Assembly: GCF_048544455.1 (NCBI RefSeq)
Contig: NC_133534.1
Span: forward strand, 225,460,292-225,524,291
Origin: Silene latifolia
Taxonomy: Eukaryota; Streptophyta; Magnoliopsida; Caryophyllales; Caryophyllaceae
DNA length: 64,000 nucleotides
Direction: 5' to 3'
The notes beneath the pieces were generated by a model, which saw only the letters and a list, made by a program, of their open reading frames with translations, was not told the origin of the DNA and did no database searches. Both the position numbers and the translations under genes were made by a program. Shown in pieces: positions 36,701 through 47,803 of this stretch. Position 1 is the stretch's first letter; the number at the start of each line of letters is the position of its first letter.

Positions 36701-38273
36701 ATTTAATACTCCCTCCATTCTACAATAATGTTCCCACTTTCCCTTTTAAGACATCCCACAATGATGTACCCATGTCTCTTATTTCCTTTTATGGGTCTAA
36801 TATATGACCAATGTATCCTTATACCACCCATATGTTTACACAATATACCCCTCATTTAACAACCCTAAACCTATTTAACTCACCCATTAACATTAATGAC
36901 TCCCTCCATTTTTCCCTCACATTTGTTTTTCCCACCAATATTTCCCCCAATCCGTCAAACTCTCCCTCGTAAAACTCAATTGCCCTCTCTCTCTCTCTTC
37001 ATTACTCCATTTTCTACAACTACTGTCTCCTCTCTAGAATCTTCCATCCTAAAAACCCTAAATCTCTCTTTCACTCTCACCGTCGTCTCCTCATTTTGTT
37101 CCATTTCACTCCCTCTCTCTAGATCTACTCATATTTTCCCCTTTCATATACTCTTTCTCTCCGATTATGTCTAAATCTAATCACAATAATATTGTTTCTT
37201 CTATTTCTTCGAAGAAGAAAATTGTTGGGTCTACCTCTTACCATAGTTCGATGGATGGAGTGTTGTATATTCGTGGTGTTGGTCATGTGGTAGCTGATAC
37301 ATATTTCGGTTATTGATCCCTTCTTGATTCTCAAATTGATGATGATACCGAGGTGACTTCTGCGATTTATATGGACTCTACAACTTGCATTCCTGATACT
37401 TTTGTAGATGAAGCGCCTTTCATTGTTGGTGAGGTTGAAAGATCTGTTGTTGCATGTGTTGATGAAGAGGGTATACCTCTGGAAAGTGGTAGATCACCAA
37501 GTTTGTCACCAAAATAAAAAAAGGTTCGAAAGGTATTGTGCAAACTTCCTAGAAAAGCTGAGGAAAAGAGCTGAAAAGAGGTGTAAATTTCTTCATCTCT
37601 TTCTTTAATTGTTTTTTAAAGTTGTCTTATTATTTGATCTTGCAAAAATTGAAAAAATCGAAGTCTAAAATGTTTTGCTCTTTTTGTGTTATGAAGTTGT
37701 TGTTGTTGTTGACGTCCCAGTTTGTATTGATGAAAAGGCTATATTTATGGATAATGGTAGAGCTGATGATTTTTCACCAAAATCAAAGAGGTTCCATGAT
37801 TATTGTGCATTTTAGTAAAATGCGGAGAAAAAAATGCTAAAAAAGGGAGGTTTATTTCACGAACTCGGCCTTAATTATTTCTAAATGTTGTTGTAATGTT
37901 TCTATGTAATGTTCTTGGATGTTGAATGTTGGTAGTTGTTCTCTTCTACTGTTGTTTTATTAGTATGGATATTCTGTTCATTATTGTTGTTTCGCTAAGT
38001 ATTGTGGGTTCTGTGTTAGGTTATTTGGTTGTTCTATTATCTCCCGGTTCTTCGGGTTTTGCATCTAAAGTGTTTGAGTGTTGTGTTATCTCCTCGTTGT
38101 TGGGTGTTCCATCTGTTCTGTTTTGGGTTTTCTGTTATCTGGTAGGTGTTGGGTGTTGCCGTTGGTGTGTTGTTGTTGGATTGTTGCGGGTTTTTTAACT
38201 CCAGTCTGATGGGTGTTAGTACTGTAATGTATGGGTGTTCTGTTATATGTTGGGCTTGATTATGTTGATAATT
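36701..38273. other. Intergenic DNA with a possible gene relic
   Basis: 36712 begins with TACTCCCTCC, a MITE-like end. 36960-37170 is strongly CT-rich and leads to an ATG at 37168 opening a 49-codon frame (MSKSNHNNIVSSISSKKKIV). Further frame pieces follow (FVDEAPFIVGEVERSVVACV, VPVCIDEKAIFMDNG) with two diverged copies of a segment containing SP-K-(S/K)-KRF. This looks like a degraded N-terminus of some gene or transposon gene that I do not recognise. 37920-38270 is TTG-rich with nothing else visible. Confidence 0.3.
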
Positions 38274-38782
38274 CCTCAGTGAAGGTCATACTCGACTGAG
38301 AGGTTACCCAACATTCTGACTGTCACTCTATTAGGCCAGTCAACACATCACTCCAAGAAAAAGAGGTCCATGTTGTTGCCATTATTTATATGTTGATGTA
38401 GCCATGTTGAGGTACTCTTTCTTCTGTGTGTTATGCTACTTGGCATTCTTTGACAATGGTGTTGAATTTACTCAATGAAGACAAATTGCTTGCCGAGAGT
38501 TTTGGTGTGTGCAACCTCAATGAAGGTCCAACTGGACTGAGAGGCTGTATGTTAACTGGTGGGTGTTTGACTATTACTCTGTTAGGCCAGTAAACACATC
38601 ACACTTGTTAAAAGAGATCCATGTTGTTGCCACTATTTATATGTTGATGTAGCCATGTCGAGGTACTCTTTTTTCTGTGTGATATGTTGGTTGGTTGGCA
38701 TTGCTGGACTGATAACTCAATGATGGTTGCTGAGAGTAAACCTCAATGAATGTCCAATTGGACTGAGAGGCTGTATGCTGCT
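38274..38782 (+). repeat. Tandem repeat, unit about 230-240 bp, 2.2 copies
   Basis: Units start at 38274 (CCTCAGTGAAGGTCATACTC), 38515 (CCTCAATGAAGGTCCAACTG) and 38741 (CCTCAATGAATGTCCAATTG). Each continues GGACTGAGAGG or similar. The first two share GTTAGGCCAGT.AACACATCAC and CCATGTTGTTGCCA.TATTTA. The third is cut off after about 40 bases where the Athila-like LTR begins. Confidence 0.7.
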
Positions 38783-39089
38783 TGATGCGTGCATTTCATA
38801 TAGTCTTTTTAAGCCTTATTTGCACGTATTTCTATGTATTTTACGTAGTATTATGCTACAAATGTCCCCCGAATCGTATACTTTGGTTTGCTTTGTCTTA
38901 ATTGTAGGAATGTACCAAAAAGAGCGGAATTGAGCCTTTTATTGTCTGCCAAGCGTGCATATAGGAGATGAGTAGATTTGGAGCGGAAATACTTTTGCCT
39001 TGGGATGCGTGAAGACGTCTTGGAAGCTAAATCAACGTCCTATGAGCTGATTCAGTGGTAGTTAACTCGATTGAGAGCCTTGCTGGCTC

Positions 39090-39262
39090 AACTGTTCGAT
39101 CGAGTCCTTTGTGAGGCTGAAGATTCCTCGATCGAACTCCTGGTATATTCGATCGAGAGATGGATTATTGGCGTTCCTCGATCGAGTAGATTTTATGCTC
39201 GATCGAGGTTTTTGCTGGAAATTGATCGATCGAGTTGTGTCAATGTGCTCGATCGAACACTT
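39090..39262. repeat. Cluster of seven CTCGATCGA-type palindromes
   Basis: CGATCGA occurs at about 39097, 39129, 39150, 39179, 39200, 39226 and 39250, mostly flanked by CT on the left and G on the right. The cluster ends about 85 bp upstream of the LTR's TATA box. Confidence 0.8.
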
Positions 39263-39516
39263 TGTTATCTGACGCGAGATTTTATTGCGTAAACCTTATT
39301 TACTTAATATCTTAGTTATCGTATTTAGGTTAATAAATATCTCTCTTATAAATAGGAGAGAATTAATTAGGTTTAGGTATCTTTTCATTAATCTTTTAAT
39401 CATTCATTAACTCCAGAATTAAGCATTCATTACTTTCATTACCCTCGTTCAACGTTGCTTTGCTATTTCCCGGAACTCGATTTGTGTAATTCCTTTCTCT
39501 CTTGAATTCAATTTAA

Positions 39517-40172
39517 CTAGTTTTAAACCCGTGCAAAATTGCACGGGTATGTATTTGGGTCAATATTAATGTTTTTGGATGTATATTTATTTTTGCATTT
39601 CTATTGTACTTATCTAGTTGGTCTAAATCTACGATCTACATAATTTATGTTTAAATTTGTTACAAACACATGTTCACACACACTGGTTTATAAGGAAATA
39701 ACGTAATCTACTCTTGTAAATAAAAATTGCATACATAAAAAGCTTTACATCCGGATAAAAGAAATAAAATCTAATATAATTAACTTTAACATATGTATGT
39801 AATTCATTTGCGTTTTATGTTCGATCCCGTATATAAATGTTATTCCTTCTTGAAATTATGTAATTTTGTTTTAAAAATTATGAAATTCAATTTCATTTAC
39901 TCGCACTTGTAATTCATTCTACGTATATGTTATTAATTTTATTTACACGAAATGTATAAAATTATTTCATAGAATTTTTTCATAATATTATTTCATAGAA
40001 TTTGTTGTAAGACGGAATTTATCACATGTTTAAAAAGACGAAAATCTGAATAAATAAATACATTGCACACTCACGGGTCCCACCATAACATGAATTTCCA
40101 AAAAAAAAAAGTGCATTAATGACGTGGCGCGCTGAGTATTGAGTATTGTCTTTTGTATTAATAAAGATAAGA
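39517..40172 (-). mobile_element. Non-autonomous Helitron (656 bp)
   Basis: On the minus strand the element begins TCTTATCTTTATTAATAC (40172 downwards), with GCGCGCCACGTCA following. It ends with a perfect 10 bp-stem hairpin (ACCCGTGCAA-TT-TTGCACGGGT, complement of 39527-39548), a short spacer and the terminal CTAG (39520-39517). The flanks are A on the 5' side and T on the 3' side, the A|T target expected of Helitrons, without duplication. No Rep/helicase coding is present. It sits inside the Athila-like LTR. Confidence 0.85.
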
Positions 40173-41535
40173 TTCCTTGTGCAAAATATTATTCTCTTAT
40201 TTCTCTTGTTTCTTAATTACTATTAGATTATTAGTATTTATATTTAGTTTATTCAATTTCTGATAATTCATTTTTATTCCATGTCTAATATAGTTTTATC
40301 TATCGTTATTAGTTTTATCATCGTTATGAGTAGCTAAATTCCTAATTGCTAGGATTAAGGGAGCCATGATAGTAAAACAATGACGCTATAATTAGTTTAG
40401 GAGGTTTTAATGTGAGAATTGTCTTATAGCAATATAACAGTAATTACTTGGTTGAGTGCACGCGAGTAATTTAATTAACTAGTTAAATTCAGACCTAGAT
40501 CGGAATATTGGAATGAATAGACTTGTTATGAACAATAGACTACCCTAATCAGAGCGGAAGCAATTTAGGAAGAATCTAGGGCGGATAACGGACCGGGAGG
40601 ACCTTTCCACTACCCTTCTCACATCAAGCCGACTGGCCTTACCTTTAGCTGATTTGCGTAATATCATGGTGAACCAACATCCTAGCATCTTTCTCTCTAT
40701 TTGATCACACTCTATTTCATTCTTGCTATTTTTTATTGTTGTTTCTTTTATCGTTTTAAATTCAGTTTTTTTAGTTTAGTTAAATCAAATCAACCAAAAC
40801 CCCAATTCGTGACCCCGACAGACTTAGATTAGCAAGTGGATAGCAACATAGCCTCCCTGTGGATACGATACCCAACTGCCTCTACTACATTTTGAAGAGT
40901 TTATGGATTCTAAGTACCTAAGAGGGGGAGGGGGTGAATTAGGTACTTTTTAAATTTTTTTAACTAAACTTAATTGATTTAAATTAGTCAAATGAAATGA
41001 TATTTCAAGTATCTAATAAACACCCCTTTTAAATGAAAGTTAAAAGGCGTATTGTTGAACTGACTGGAGCAACAGTGAGACAGATCATATCGATGGCTTT
41101 GCAAATGTTATAATAAAAACGATGAATGAGTTTGATGAAAATTTCAACTTAAATCTCTATTGTTTAAAGATAAGTTGATGAACAATGTTAAGAGTAAATG
41201 GATACATCAACTAAATGAAATGATTAAGTGTGTATCACTTAAGCTCGAAGAAACAAGTGACGTTTGAAGGTAACAGCTTGTTCGATGTTACACGATGGTC
41301 TTAGTTTATGAAGTGAAACAGAAGACCAGGAGTGACAAAGATTCAGATCTGTTACTAACAAAATCGTAAATGGAAAACAAGTAAATAAGTTGCAGCTGAA
41401 TAAAAAGCGAAGAGATAAACAACACAACGATTTTGAATTGGTTCGGCCGACACTCTAAAGGCCTACGTCCAATCTTCTTTTATTGATAAGTGATGTAATC
41501 TACTCCGACTACTTTGAAACACTAACAACAAAAGG

Positions 41536-41647
41536 ACCAACAACCTACTCCGGTTGCGACACGAGTTCTAAGACTACTCCGTCTATGAACTACCAACAAC
41601 CTACTCCGGTTGCGACACGAGTTCTAAGACTACTCCGTCTATGAACT
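41536..41647 (+). repeat. Perfect 56 bp tandem duplication
   Basis: The block starting ACCAACAACCTACTCCGGTT and ending GTCTATGAACT occurs twice head to tail (41536-41591, 41592-41647) without a mismatch I can see. A third, partial relative (CTACTCCGACTACTTTGAAA) precedes it at 41501. Confidence 0.85.
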
Positions 41648-42088
41648 CTACACTCTAACTAGAATGTTTACAAACCAAGTTTCCTTAGACTGATTCTTTG
41701 AAAAGAATTGAGAAGGACAACTTATTGGTACAAACGATTCTAGATGAGAGAGTACAATACTTTGAAGTAACACTAATTTCGACTGACACACTTGAAGACT
41801 TAGAAGATTTTTTGCAAAGAAAATTTTGAGTTCTTAAAAACTGATTTTGCAAAAACACTTTGATTTCTCTGGAAAAGTCTTGCTTTCAAAGTGAAGAGAA
41901 GGGTTCCTTTTATAGAGGAAGCACACAAGAGGAGGCAAGCTAGGGTTTGTGAGTCAAAGCATCTGAAAAGAAACAAAGACTTTAACTTTCCCATGTTTAC
42001 ACCAAATGGGTAATCCTTTAAAAAGTAAAATAAGAAAAGAAGGTTTGTAAGGCACCCAAAGAAGGTTTGTTTTCAGAAAAATAACATG

Positions 42089-44404
42089 TGAACTGATACT
42101 AGGATTTGTCGTCATTTCCCAATCAAAAACAATTTATAAAACTCAATTAAAAAGTAGTATTTAATCGGGGTCGAACACAAAGATGGCGGGGGTTAGATAC
42201 TTAGTTTGTTTTAGTCTTTAGTTTAGTCAAACAAATGTAAGAGGTTGATTAATTGTAAATTAAGATGCAACAAAGTATAAAATTTAAACTAAATGAAATT
42301 GTAATTAATCAATATGAGAAAGACTAGAGCTTTCGGGTTCACTCAGGTCATTGGGCATGAAACAAGACAAATATGGGGAATAGGTGATTCAATTAGTCAA
42401 GGAATTATGCCTAATGTCTTAGGACACCTAGAATTCATTAACCCACTATCGTATGATTAACTAAAACCCGTCACACACATCCACAAAGATCGTCCAATAG
42501 TCTACACACCAAGATTGTCATCCACTAGTATAGACACCAAGACAACCAAACATGTGAGAAAATACTCGAACTTTCATAGGAGCAATTCTACAAACACTTC
42601 ATGTGCAAGAAAGTGACAACCAATAAAACACCCAATTCCTTATAATTCTAACCCAAATCATACCCATTATAGACCCGAGATCCCCCTAGGCCCTAGATGA
42701 GGACTACTCACACGTGTTTAAAGATGAAAAACTAACAATAAGATGGAACAATACACACAACAACATGCTAAACATAATAAAGATAGAAACTTTGAATGAA
42801 AACATTAAGTAAAGAACAATAAATGTAAACTAATGAAGTAATTGTAAATAAAAGATGAGAATTGTACCAATAAAGATGAAAGGAACAAGTTTTGATAATA
42901 ATGGAAGATGAATTTCTTCTTGTCTTCCAAATGCAACCCAAATGACTAATTGTATACTAATGAGAAATGAAGAACTTGAATAAACTAAGGAAGAATTAAA
43001 CTAAAATTAAAGAAAGATTACAACTTTTTATTGAATGAAAATTGAGAGAGGAAATATTAGGGTTCTACAATATTGGGAGAAAGATGAACTAACTAGTCTA
43101 ATTTTCTAGTCTAATTTCTAATCTAATTTTCCAGTCTAAATGGTAGTGTGTTATTGTGTTTTTATACTAGTCTAACAATAATAATAATAATAATAATAAT
43201 CCTAAAACTAAACTAATCGACACATACAAAATGACATAAAAACCACTTATTAAAACAAAGCAAAAAAATAAAAAGGGGAAAAGGGCAAAACACGACAATC
43301 ACGCAGTCATGGGGATCACGGTCCACCGGCGGCCGTCGAAGGGCACCGGTAGCGAGGAGCGTCAAAAGAAGGGAAGAATTGATGTTTGTTGTTGTGTGCC
43401 GGTCGGTCGCGACGGGATACCGGTAGAGAGCACAAAATGACGCGAGATTTGAAGAAGTGTAGTCTATGCCGGTCTCTCGCTCTTTGGTTGCTATGCCGGT
43501 AGCAAGACTTTCACAAAAAGGAGGAGAAATTGATGTTGTGCCTACCGGTAGAGGATTTCGATCGCCGGCACGGCATGGAGCAAAGATCGACTTCAAATCG
43601 ACCCGGTTTCGATTTCGACTTTGAATAATTCAGTGATGGTGCCAATGGTGAAGGTGGATTAATGGGTTGTTGCTGTTGTTGATTGGAGTGGTGATGATGG
43701 TGGCTGTGGTAGTCGTTAATGGTGGTGGATGGTGAAGTGAGTGAGAGGAGGGCAGAGGAGAGTCACGAATCGGGACTCGATTCTTGGTTTGATGACGGAA
43801 ATGGGAGCTCGATTCAGTGACTATGGTGATTAAACGGAGATCTTTGGTGTTGTGAATTGGGATGCGGCTTTGCACTGGGCAGCCATGGTTATGGTGAACT
43901 CAACTCGGGTTTTGGAACGGAGTTGAGGAGCAGGTGAATATGGTGATTAATTTGTGATGGTTGAATGAAATGGGGTTTAATGGTGGCGTTGAATGATGGT
44001 TCTGGGACGATGGTGGGTTGATGATGAAGGTGGAGGTGGATGAATTGGTTGATATGATGCAGGGGTGAAATGGTGGATGGAGATGACGGGTCAACCAATT
44101 GACAAAAGTCAAACTAGACTTCTATCTTCTTTGTTTGATTTTCACATCGAGCTCCGGTTTCCGTCTTGTCATTCCGTCTCACCTGCATATCAAATTAGAA
44201 TAATAAAATAATAATAATACTAAAGTAATTATAATATTAATATTATATAAAAACACAATTAATTATTAATTATAACTAAAACGACTAATTATTATAAATT
44301 AGTTAATGAATGAGCTTTTTTTAGACATTTAAGCACATAAAATCTAGTCGGAATAAGGTATAAATGCGGGGTAAAATACGACTAAAATACTACTCATCAT
44401 GAAC
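42089..44404 (-). mobile_element. Solo LTR with 5 bp target duplication
   Basis: The LTR is 42094-44399 (2306 bp), reading TGATGAGTAGTATTTTAGTC at its minus-strand start and ending ...CCTAGTATCA. Both flanks are TGAAC (42089-42093 and 44400-44404). A minus-strand TATA box (GTATAAAAAC) lies at about 43157-43166, and TGTGTTCGACCCC near the 3' end matches Athila/Tat-like LTRs. No internal region is left, as expected after LTR-LTR recombination. Several ORFs inside it (for example at 43213 and 43900) are not genes. Reiterated CTACCGG motifs occur at 43325-43575. Confidence 0.88.
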
Positions 44405-44593
44405 CAAACAAAAGAGGACAACCCTTGAAAGACCATTTTGGAAAGAAATAAATTTTGCTTTCATAAAGTAAGGGAAAGTCTTTTTACTATTTTAGAGAAA
44501 GCCTTTTAGGATATTCAAATGGCATATTCTTTTCAAAGACCACCTTCAAATATTTCAAACTTGAAACTCTATTTTAAATCTGATGAGTAAAAG

Positions 44594-47004
44594 TGTAGAC
44601 ACCTCGTTTCTGCACCCCTCGCAAACCACCCGGTGATGATTGGGCCGCGTGTTTGATTCGCGGAACGATTAGTGACAGTTCGTAAGATTATCGTCAAGTG
44701 ATTGCTCAAATATAAATGTCAACCTCTTAGTTGTCATCTACGTACCGATACGGTCGTTTTGGCAGTAATTAGAGTACATTCGGAGTCCGGGTCAAAAACC
44801 GTCTCCATTTTCTGATAGCTGTTAAATCCCGAGTCGGAATGTTCTGGAATGTTCCGGATATTTCTATTCCATATTCATCAAATTTTATCTTTTGGCAAAT
44901 AATATCCCGTAATATTCAAAAGATAATCAAATTAAATCCGTCCTACCATAACTAAAACGCGGAAATCTTTCTTAAGCAGGAGGAAACCTCCTGGGAACAG
45001 ACGAAGCAGTCTTTGCGCCTCTTTCAAGAGACGCAGTGGCTGCGCGCCTCTTCCCAGTGCCCTTCTTTGCATGACTTACGTATCTTTTTTATATATTTCC
45101 GAGATTCACTTCCAAAGAGTCTCCGAAACCCTATTCCTTCACGTGATTAGTATAAATAGGAGCTTTCGTTCCTCATATTTCTCACGCGAGTGTCCGCCCT
45201 TCTCTTCTCCCTTTGCATTCTAGACTTCGTTCTTACTAATTGGCGCCTACGTGCTTGAACCTTCGACCACGTAAGCTCGGATCTTCCGGTACCGGCCCTC
45301 TCCGTTGCATGACCGACCAATTTGACCACTACACTCAATCAATCTAATTAATCAATCTTGTTAAATCGTTTTCCTCTCACGAGGGCACTCTTTCCTTGCA
45401 TTCGCGTCGAGCATCACTAATCGATCTTCTTTAGTTCTTCTCGTTCCGTCAACATGTAAGTCTGAGGGTGTAATCTCTCTTTTATTTATTGTATTTTAAT
45501 TATTGTATCATTATTGTAAGGTTTATGTCGAAAGTATCTCATTAAAACCGATTTCTAAAACCGCCTTTAAAACTCGTTTTTGCGGATTTCCGATGAGACA
45601 GACGATCGAGAAAAGACGCAGCAATCGCGCGCCTCTTCAAAGGAGCGCAGCACTGCTGCGCCTCTTTGTGAGGCCGCCGCAGATTCTCGCTTCTTTTCTT
45701 CTTCCTCCGTCCTCTCGCAATTCGTATCAAATTTATTTGTTTTGTTTGTTCGTCTGTTAATTCCCCGTCATAAAATCATAATAATTAGCATGTATATTGT
45801 ATCATATATTTCATCATTCGTTCACATGTTTAATTCATCTAATCCGACTTAAATCCCAAGTAATTCATATTTGCGGGTTTTCGTCACTAATAATATTCAA
45901 TTCGAGTTTTAGGGATTCAATTCGTTCATGTTGAGTTTCTGGGATTCATTGTTGATATATTTTTCACCATGTTCATTGTTAATCCGCCATCAATTCATCA
46001 TGTTTAAGTTAATTATTCGCTTGATTGATTCGTTCATTAACATCGACCCTTCACATAATTAATCATCTTTAATTCCGTCTTCATCCATGTTTTGTCGTTT
46101 TATGACCTCAATCACATGTAAATAATCAGTAAATCACTTTCATCCGAGTACATAATCTAAATCAATCCCTTAAATTCACCAATTAACGTTAACAATTGCG
46201 TTTTGGCTTCACGGACGAGAGTTCGTCCTTGGGAACAGACGCAAAGAATCGCTGCGCCTCTTCCAAAGGGCGCGATGTCTTGCGCTGTTCCGGTGACGAC
46301 TTACGTCCCCGAACTCCTTTTCTGCCTTGACCTATATTAATTAGTCTACGTATCAATTAACTAATATTCGTAATTCCTGTTCGCTAATTTGTTGTTTTAT
46401 TCTTTTATTCTTTTCATCCGTTTTAAAGGTACTTTCGACATGAATCGCCTAATCCGTTGTAATTAATGTAATTCTTTTTATCCTAGTTATTATTTATTGT
46501 ATTCCTTTCATTGTTTTGTATGCTTCACATGTAAACGAGCATTAAAATCCTACTTTGACCCAATTGTTTGCCTAATTAATTGTTCACCGACTTAGCTAAT
46601 TTCACATGTTAGATTTAATCTATTGGATGTTGCATGGCATGCATATAGCCGACGATATATCAAGTACGAATAAACTTCCCTAATCATTAGTAGAGGCCGC
46701 TATCGAGGCGGGCGGGATTAGGTGTTCGATCAAAAGAGCTTCCTAATACGTACCCTCACCCCTTACTCCAGATCTCCGTGAGCACCCGTGTTCATTGGCA
46801 TCCGCGAGAGTCATTCTAGACATAGAATGCTAAGGGTAACGATTGCTTAGTGTTCATGTCACTACTTTGTGTCCTGACATGACACGAGGTATTCGAACGG
46901 TTCCAATTTCCCATAAAAATTGGTGGCGACTCCATACAAAATGCAAACGCTTGTTTTCGAGCCCCTTCACTCCCAAGCGCCCCCGTGGGCGGCCCGCGTC
47001 CACG
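44594..47004 (+). repeat. 5' LTR of the full-length Tat element
   Basis: 2411 bp, starting TGTAGACACC and ending GTCCACG (the 3' LTR has the regular CCACA). TATA box TATAAATA at 45151-45158, after CACGTG. GC-rich dyad modules are at about 44990-45060, 45605-45685 and 46222-46298. Most differences from the 3' LTR that I can see are small indels inside these modules. Confidence 0.93.
45151..45158 (+). promoter_or_regulatory. TATA box of the 5' LTR
   Basis: TATAAATA in the context CACGTGATTAGTATAAATAG, 90 bp downstream of the first GC-rich module. The same context recurs at 61990 in the 3' LTR and, without CACGTG, on the minus strand at 56679-56672 upstream of an antisense gene. Confidence 0.65.
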
Positions 47005-47007
47005 GTT

Positions 47008-47025
47008 TGGCGACTCCATTGGGAT
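47008..47025 (+). other. Primer-binding site of the full-length Tat element
   Basis: TGGCGACTCCATTGGGAT begins three bases after the LTR end. The complement ends in CCA as a tRNA 3' end must. It differs at two positions from the sister element's site (1286-1303). The tRNA is unassigned. Confidence 0.7.
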
Positions 47026-47803
47026 TATACACTTACGTGTAGCTAGGGTGAAACTTGAACAAGGTTAGGGAATAAGTTTGTGCAAGACAATTGTCGGTTT
47101 TCATAACTCGGTCTTCCTAGACCGTTTAATTCGGCCTTCCTAGGCCCAACCCAACCTATTCGACCAATCGTCCCGTCTAAACGGTCCTAATTCTTATTTG
47201 GGCCTAAGGATGGATAGCGGTTGACGTCATCCATACCATGATGCTTACTCTTGTTTGTATCAAGGGCCTTCACTACTTGAGGAAATGGACTAGGAATCGG
47301 CCTTACTCTTGTTTGGCACGAGCCTCTCCACAGACTTCGGGTTTGATGGTTCGGTATGGCAACCCACCCTTTAAAACCAAAACCCTCCTAAAAGCACTCA
47401 AAGATCCCGTTATAATGCTTGTATAAATGTGTAAAACTCTACATGATCACCATTTCTAGACAAAACCATGACAAATTTTCAAAAATCAAAACCCAATTTC
47501 AAATCAAGAATTTTGAAATAAAGGCCTTCGATTAGCGCAAAATCCGGTCAAAACTCTGTCCGTTTGTCGTGTCAAAATTCGGGCCACAAGCCCATTTCAA
47601 AACCTCACTTCGAGTCCACTCCTACAACTACACTACAGTTGGCTAGGACACACATTTTCAAAGACCTTGTCTTTCTTCAAAACTCACTCAACACAAGTGG
47701 CACACACCCACTTCACGAGTCAAAACTTTTCCTCTTTTAGCAAGTGTGATAGAATGGTCGGTTGTGTTTTGATTCGTCGCCAATCTCTTACTCAGTTTTC
47801 AAG

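Larger units (their letters stand above)
38783..40905 (+). repeat. Athila-like Ty3/gypsy LTR (solo or truncated), interrupted by a Helitron
   Basis: It starts TGATGCGTGCATTTCATATA, contains a TATA box (CTTATAAATAGGAGAG near 39346), and near its end has CTCCCTGTGGATACGATACCC, a string typical of the 3' ends of plant Athila/Tat LTRs. No internal coding region follows, so it is a solo or truncated LTR. The exact right end and a target duplication could not be fixed; ACA at 40889 or about 40905 are candidates. Seven CGATCGA palindromes lie at 39095-39255. Confidence 0.6.
40904..44593. mobile_element. LTR-like remnant of a further retroelement, split by two insertions
   Basis: Starts TGGATTCTAAGTACCTAAGA followed by GGGGGAGGGGGTGAATTAGG, and contains TTGGTTCGGCC...AAAGGCCTACGTCC (41438-41470). 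These are strings I associate with LTRs of some plant copia elements, by resemblance only. No protein domain is visible. It is interrupted at 42094-44399 by a solo LTR and at 44594 by the Tat element, and resumes at 63847. Removing the solo LTR rejoins ATAACATG-TGAAC-CAAACAAA. Confidence 0.4.

Noticed and set aside
36712..36730. CTCCCTCC end suggesting a Stowaway-type MITE
   Set aside because: No matching inverted end or TA duplication could be paired nearby. The CT-rich sequence that follows makes chance likely.
37168..37840. Possible small gene after a CT-rich leader
   Set aside because: The frame from the ATG is only 49 codons and the following pieces are in different frames. Kept only as a possible relic.
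43213..44112. Minus-strand ORFs inside the solo LTR
   Set aside because: They lie wholly within a bounded LTR with target duplications. Pro/His/Thr-rich composition reflects repeats, and no domain is present.
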